From a virus: a stretch of DNA of 36,336 bases. Shown piece by piece: positions 32,093 to 36,336 of this stretch (position 1 is its first letter; each line of letters opens with the position of its first letter). The notes under the pieces were generated by a model. The model was not told the origin of the DNA. It searched no databases and saw only the letters and a program-made list of their open reading frames with translations. The stretch covers positions 1-36,336 of IMG/VR virus record IMGVR_UViG_3300011116_001116; one strand, written 5' to 3'. Position numbers and translations under genes: made by a program.

Positions 32093-34510
32093 TTAAGAAG
32101 AACATCCAAAACATTCAAATTCAGAATCAGTTGGTCTTGTTGGTAAAACACTTTCTTTTAGTATCCTATCAGGTGATGGTGGAGATGGTACTTGTTTTTT
32201 AGACATATCTAAAGCCAAATGTTTAGCCCCAGTCGATATTGCTTTAGTTCTAACATAATAACACAAAGTCTTTAAACCACTTTCCCATGCGTGAAAATGT
32301 GATGAGGTTATTTTTGACAAAGTTGGATTTGACATATAAATGTTCATGGACTGTGATTGGTCAATAAACGGTGCCCTCTCAGCGGCCATGTCAATTAGTT
32401 GTTTTTGTGATATCTCCCAAATGGTTTTATACTTGGGTATCAAGTGTTCTATTCTTTTGACTTTTTTATTATAGTTCTTGTCTTCAGAATCTAAATAATT
32501 ATTAAAATTAATGTTTTGAATTGAACCTTCATTCATAATAATTTCATTTTTCAAATCTTCTGACCAAATACCAATTTTTTCAAAGTCATTTATTAGATAT
32601 TTGTTTACAATCATGATTTCACCACCAACAACTCTTCTATTAAACAATGCCGAATGTGCTGGTTCGGTCATTTCAAATGAACCAGTAATTTTAGCAGAAG
32701 ATGCAACAGGCATTTGTGCGGTAAACAAAGAATTACAAACACCATACTTCATTACATTTTCTTTCAACTCTTTCCAATTCCAAAATAAGTCACTTTCATC
32801 TAATCCCCACATATCAAATTGAAATACCCCTTTTGACATTGGTGAGCCGTTAAAAAAATCATATGGTTTGTATTTACCTTCCATACATAGTTGATTGCTT
32901 TCATAAACTGATGCGTAGTAAATTGTTTCAAAAATTTCTTTGTTTAATTTTTTTGCCTCATCTGAAGTGAATATGTAGTCCATTAGATAAAACACGTCAG
33001 CGAGTCCTTGTGTACCAATTGCAATTGCTCTTTGTTCAAGACCTCCTTTTAGACCTTTTTTTGTTGAGTAGTTGTTAATGTCTACAACTTTGTTCAAAGC
33101 TCTAACAACTTTTCTAACTTCATTAAAAAGTTTTTCAAAATCAAACTTATTTCCGTTGACAAAGTTCTTCAACACAATTGAAGAGAGTGTGCAAATTGCT
33201 GTAGTATTTTCATCGGTATATTGATAGATTTCATTACAAAGGTTCGATTGTTTGATAACACCAATATTTTGATGGTTGGTTTTACTGTTTGCACTATCTT
33301 TAGAACACAAATAAGGAACACCTGTTTCAACTTGTGACTCTATAATTTTAGTCCAAATAGTTTGTGCTGAAACTTTTTTACCTAAACCTAACTCAACAGC
33401 TCTATTATAAATCTCTTCATATTCATCCCCATAACATTCTTGTAGTGGTTTTAAACCCTCCTTTTTAATGTCATTAGGACAGAACAAATACCAATCTCCA
33501 TTATTTTTGACCGCCCTCATAAAATTGTCAGGTATCCAAAGAGCAGTAAATAAATCACGAGCCCTTAACTCTTCAGCCCCCGTATTCTTTTTAATGTCGA
33601 GTAAATCAAAAATGTCTTTGTGCCATGGTTCTAAGTAAATAGCTGCAGAACCTGGTCTTCTACCTTGCTGATTAAAAAATCTTAGTGACTCATTTACTAT
33701 TTTTAAATACTTAAGTAATCCACCTGCATATCCACCTGAAGTTGTAATTCTACTTTCTTTACTTCTAATATTAGACATAGAAAGACCTATACCTGCAGCG
33801 TCTGAAGAAAAAGTAGATATATCATTTAGTGTCCCTAATAAACCTTGTCTTGAATCAGAGTCGTTGTAATGTAAAACACATGACGCTAACTGAGGAACTT
33901 TAGTTCCTGAATTAATCATTATAGGTGTTGCTTTAGAAATCAACTGATTAGAAAGTGACTTGTAATATTCAACAGCGTCTTCAAAAGTATCGGTAACCCA
34001 AAGAGCAACTCTCATGTACATGTGTTGTGGTCTTTCTATAACTTTACCATTTGGTTTTTTTAACAAGTACATCTCTTGTAAAGACCTCCAAGCAAAGTAA
34101 TCAAAGTTATAATCATTATCGTGATTAATTACCGCATCTATTAAATTTTCACCATAGTTATCAATTTTTTTAATTAGTTCTTCGTTAATTATACCATCTA
34201 AATATAACTCTTTCATAGTTTGTGAAAAACTATCGTTTGTTTCTTTATGATATGATGATATTGCGACTGATGATGCTAATCTTGAATAATCGTGGTGACT
34301 ACCAGTGTATGATGCGGCTATTTCATAGATTAACTTATCTAATTCTTTTGTTGTTACTTCACCTTCTGTTGGTACAGAAGTGATTACCTTGATAAAAATT
34401 TCATCAGAATTTACGTTCAAACCTTTTGCTGAACGTTTTACTCTATTGTAAATTTTTTGTGGGTTAAAGGCAACATTCTCCCCCACTCTTTTAATAATTT
34501 TTAATGACAT
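32093..34510 (-). CDS. nrdA: Ribonucleoside-diphosphate reductase class Ia, large subunit (805 aa)
   Basis: Reduces ribonucleoside diphosphates to deoxy forms for phage DNA synthesis, together with NrdB. The N-terminal 95 residues form an ATP-cone (IIKRVGENVAFNPQKIYNRV), the usual allosteric activity site. Catalytic residues are in place: C211 (LASCVLHY) and C440 (AICTLSSIVL) as the redox pair, and N423/C425/E427 in SNLCNEI. Y751-Y752 (CYYVRTK) is the radical-transfer pair, and C800-x2-C803 (CFGC) at the C-terminus is the swinging-arm dithiol. Length is normal and uninterrupted, with no intein or intron. It starts 10 bases after nrdB, an order reversed from the usual nrdA-nrdB, and is followed by a strong terminator. 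Confidence 0.97.
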   Translation of the reverse strand: MSLKIIKRVGENVAFNPQKIYNRVKRSAKGLNVNSDEIFIKVITSVPTEGEVTTKELDKLIYEIAASYTGSHHDYSRLASSVAISSYHKETNDSFSQTMKELYLDGIINEELIKKIDNYGENLIDAVINHDNDYNFDYFAWRSLQEMYLLKKPNGKVIERPQHMYMRVALWVTDTFEDAVEYYKSLSNQLISKATPIMINSGTKVPQLASCVLHYNDSDSRQGLLGTLNDISTFSSDAAGIGLSMSNIRSKESRITTSGGYAGGLLKYLKIVNESLRFFNQQGRRPGSAAIYLEPWHKDIFDLLDIKKNTGAEELRARDLFTALWIPDNFMRAVKNNGDWYLFCPNDIKKEGLKPLQECYGDEYEEIYNRAVELGLGKKVSAQTIWTKIIESQVETGVPYLCSKDSANSKTNHQNIGVIKQSNLCNEIYQYTDENTTAICTLSSIVLKNFVNGNKFDFEKLFNEVRKVVRALNKVVDINNYSTKKGLKGGLEQRAIAIGTQGLADVFYLMDYIFTSDEAKKLNKEIFETIYYASVYESNQLCMEGKYKPYDFFNGSPMSKGVFQFDMWGLDESDLFWNWKELKENVMKYGVCNSLFTAQMPVASSAKITGSFEMTEPAHSALFNRRVVGGEIMIVNKYLINDFEKIGIWSEDLKNEIIMNEGSIQNINFNNYLDSEDKNYNKKVKRIEHLIPKYKTIWEISQKQLIDMAAERAPFIDQSQSMNIYMSNPTLSKITSSHFHAWESGLKTLCYYVRTKAISTGAKHLALDMSKKQVPSPPSPDRILKESVLPTRPTDSEFECFGCSS

Positions 34511-34520
34511 AGCTTATATT

Positions 34521-35468
34521 TTAGAAGTCTTCTGTAAATGTTATTGTTTCGTTTAACTTAGCTTTTTGGTATTCGACCGTTCTTGATTCAAAGAAATTAC
34601 CTTTTGTTTCAACCGCAATCTGTTCCATGAACTTAAAAGGTTGTTCTACGTTGTATTCCTTAGAACATCCCATTTTTACTAAAAGTCCATCTACAACAAA
34701 CTCTAAGTATTGTTTCATTAGATTTGAATTCATACCGATAAGTGAAACAGGTAAAGACTCAGTGATAAACTCTTTTTCTATTTCAAGAGCCGACAACAAT
34801 ATTTCTTTAATTCTTTTTTCTGATGGTTTTTCTTCCAAGTGATTGTTTAACAGGTGTATTGCAAAATCACAATGTAAGTTTTCATCTTTAAAGATAAGTG
34901 AGTTAGCGTTACATAGACCTTGCATAATTCCTCTTGACTTCATCCAAAAGATGGCACAAAATGAACCTGAAAAGAAGATACCTTCAACAGCCGCAAACGC
35001 CACCAATCTTTCGGCAAATGAAGCCTTTTCAATCCATTCTAATGCCCATTTTGCTTTTTTCTGTACTGCAGGTAATCTATCAATCGCATTGAAACACTCA
35101 TCTTTTTCTTTTGGGTTTCCAATGTACGTATCAATTAATAAAGAATACATAAGTGAATGAATGTTTTCCATTGCCAACTGCATACCGTAGAAAAACTTTG
35201 CTTCAGGGTATTGTACTTCACGATAAAAGTTTTCAGCCAAGTTTTCATTTACAATACCATCGGAAGCGGCAAAAAATGACAATACATTTTTAATAAAGTA
35301 CTTTTCATTGTCTGTAAGATTTTCCCAATCTCTGATGTCATTTGTTAAGTCGACTTCTTCTGCCGTCCAAAATGCAGCTTGGTGTTGTTTGTAATATTCC
35401 CATATATCGTTATGTTCGATAGGGAAGATGACGAAACGTCCAGGATTTTCTGTTAATATTTTTTCCAT
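34521..35468 (-). CDS. nrdB: Ribonucleoside-diphosphate reductase class Ia, small subunit (315 aa)
   Basis: This is the diiron-tyrosyl radical subunit that activates NrdA. All ligands can be placed: D40 (FWTAEEVDL), E101 and H104 with radical Y108 (MENIHSLMY), E162 ([10 protein letters not shown]), E196 and H199 (FKDENLHCD). The C-terminus ends in TFTEDF, the peptide type that docks on the large subunit. The active-site segment AMENIHS[11 protein letters not shown] is of the eukaryotic/Bacteroidota type rather than the E. coli type, supporting a Bacteroidota connection. Length is full for this subgroup. It lies 13 bases after the helicase gene, so replication and dNTP supply appear to share a message. 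Confidence 0.97.
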   Translation of the reverse strand: MEKILTENPGRFVIFPIEHNDIWEYYKQHQAAFWTAEEVDLTNDIRDWENLTDNEKYFIKNVLSFFAASDGIVNENLAENFYREVQYPEAKFFYGMQLAMENIHSLMYSLLIDTYIGNPKEKDECFNAIDRLPAVQKKAKWALEWIEKASFAERLVAFAAVEGIFFSGSFCAIFWMKSRGIMQGLCNANSLIFKDENLHCDFAIHLLNNHLEEKPSEKRIKEILLSALEIEKEFITESLPVSLIGMNSNLMKQYLEFVVDGLLVKMGCSKEYNVEQPFKFMEQIAVETKGNFFESRTVEYQKAKLNETITFTEDF

Positions 35469-35481
35469 AGTTTTAATTAAA

Positions 35482-36336
35482 TTAAGATTGTTGTTCTTTT
35501 AACTTCTTTTTTTCTAGAAGTTCTTTGACACGGTTTTTGTTTCTTTCTTCTTTTTGTTCTTCTAAACCTAAGAAGGTCATACTTTGTTCTGTGTCTATTT
35601 CTAACATTGCGTTATCAAACTTACAGTTTTCAAACACAATACCGTCCTTACCTATTCTTGACTTTGTAATTGCAATTGTTGCCAAGTTCATTTCTTTTTG
35701 TTGTAAACTTTTGGCAACTGTTATGATTACGTGACCTACTTGTGCCTTTTTGATTGACCCACCCATTTGGTCTGTTGTTACAACTTCAGACGAAATTGAG
35801 TTACGATTACCTTGAGTTGCTGTCCAACCAGCCAAGTCTAACTCGTGGCACATCGCCTCAAAAGCCCTCATTACAGACCCTTCACTTTTCCACTCATCCC
35901 CTAACATTTTATCAGGGACAACACAATCAATGTAGTCTAAAATAATCATATCAACTTTGTTACCCTCAGCAATCATTTTTCTAATTTGATTTTTGATTTG
36001 ATTCATGGTTACGGTGTCAGATGGTAACTTTTTTAAAATCAACTTATTTTTTCTTGTTGCTTGAATATGTTTAACTTTTTCTATCACATCTTTTCTGTTT
36101 TCGGTCAAATCATCAGGGTGAATTTCCGTCCAAAGAGTAATATGTTTTCTTTGGATGATTTTTGGATTATCTTCAAAAAATATCTGTAAAACGTTATACC
36201 CTAAATTAAATGCGTGGTTTGCAATTTTTGTAGTAAAAGTAGACTTACCGACACCCGTGGGTGCTAAGATAACACCTATTTCTCCTTTTGCCAAACCTCC
36301 TCGTAACAAATTATCAATACCAGGTATTCCTATTGG
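35482..36336 (-). CDS. Replicative DNA helicase, DnaB/gp41-like (C-terminal part; start beyond window)
   Basis: The frame is open to the window edge; the first visible residues are [14 protein letters not shown], so the true start lies outside. The visible 284 residues are a RecA-fold ATPase. Walker A is APTGVGKST in [14 protein letters not shown] and Walker B is [12 protein letters not shown] motif (TATQGNRNS) follows as in the helicase sensor region, and the closing strand pair [20 protein letters not shown] is typical of DnaB family C-termini. It ends in a basic coiled tail ([20 protein letters not shown]). With the primase at 397-1311 it would form the phage primosome, although the genes are far apart. 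A RecA-like recombinase is less likely because of the DnaB-type C-terminus. Confidence 0.88.
   Translation of the reverse strand, partial: PIGIPGIDNLLRGGLAKGEIGVILAPTGVGKSTFTTKIANHAFNLGYNVLQIFFEDNPKIIQRKHITLWTEIHPDDLTENRKDVIEKVKHIQATRKNKLILKKLPSDTVTMNQIKNQIRKMIAEGNKVDMIILDYIDCVVPDKMLGDEWKSEGSVMRAFEAMCHELDLAGWTATQGNRNSISSEVVTTDQMGGSIKKAQVGHVIITVAKSLQQKEMNLATIAITKSRIGKDGIVFENCKFDNAMLEIDTEQSMTFLGLEEQKEERNKNRVKELLEKKKLKEQQS

Noticed and set aside
36307-36309. TTG as the start of the helicase
   Set aside because: The frame continues upstream to the window edge with a helicase-like sequence (PIGIPGIDN), so this is an internal leucine.

Overview
The window reads as part of the genome of a tailed phage with a contractile tail (T4-like myovirus organisation). 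Every convincing gene lies on the minus strand, so transcription runs from high to low coordinates. The DNA is AT-rich. Genes start after A/T-rich leaders without clear Shine-Dalgarno sequences (for example AAAATAAATATG), which is typical of Bacteroidota. Several tail-fibre candidates carry SprB-type repeats, known from Flavobacteria adhesins, and NrdB has a eukaryote/Bacteroidota-type active-site segment. I infer a phage of a Bacteroidota, probably Flavobacteriia-like, host. TAA, TAG and TGA all end genes, so the standard code is in use.

Right end (36336-32093): a DnaB-like replicative helicase running off the window, then class Ia ribonucleotide reductase NrdB and NrdA, closed by a strong intrinsic terminator at 32062-32086.

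Centre-right (32014-14974): a structural block. It starts with baseplate wedge proteins gp25-like and gp6-like. A 1611-residue protein follows that contains an unexpected ~64-residue hydrophobic segment. Then come five baseplate or tail-associated proteins linked mostly by stop/start overlaps, and a 768-residue SprB-repeat protein.

Centre-left (14973-4202): the host-recognition region. It has three very small single-unit SprB-like proteins, a collagen-like fibre, two glycosyltransferases, a Cys-rich protein with Pro-Thr linkers, a YadA-like beta-roll fibre, another SprB-containing protein and a 737-residue fibre or baseplate protein.

Left end (4195-1): a RuvC-like resolvase; three small proteins sharing the same 22-residue N-terminus and 5' leader, with two near-identical terminators; an HNH endonuclease; a DnaG-type primase; and the start of a RecB/Cas4-like nuclease.

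Two sequence-level patterns cross these regions. A TATTTAT motif lies just upstream of nine genes that open transcription units, including all three that directly follow a terminator; it is a candidate phage promoter. The small leader-peptide proteins look like cassettes with a constant 5' end, variable cargo and sometimes a constant terminator, possibly targeting the cargo into the capsid. No stretch of more than 300 bases lacks a gene, and I saw no tRNA, CRISPR array or insertion sequence.
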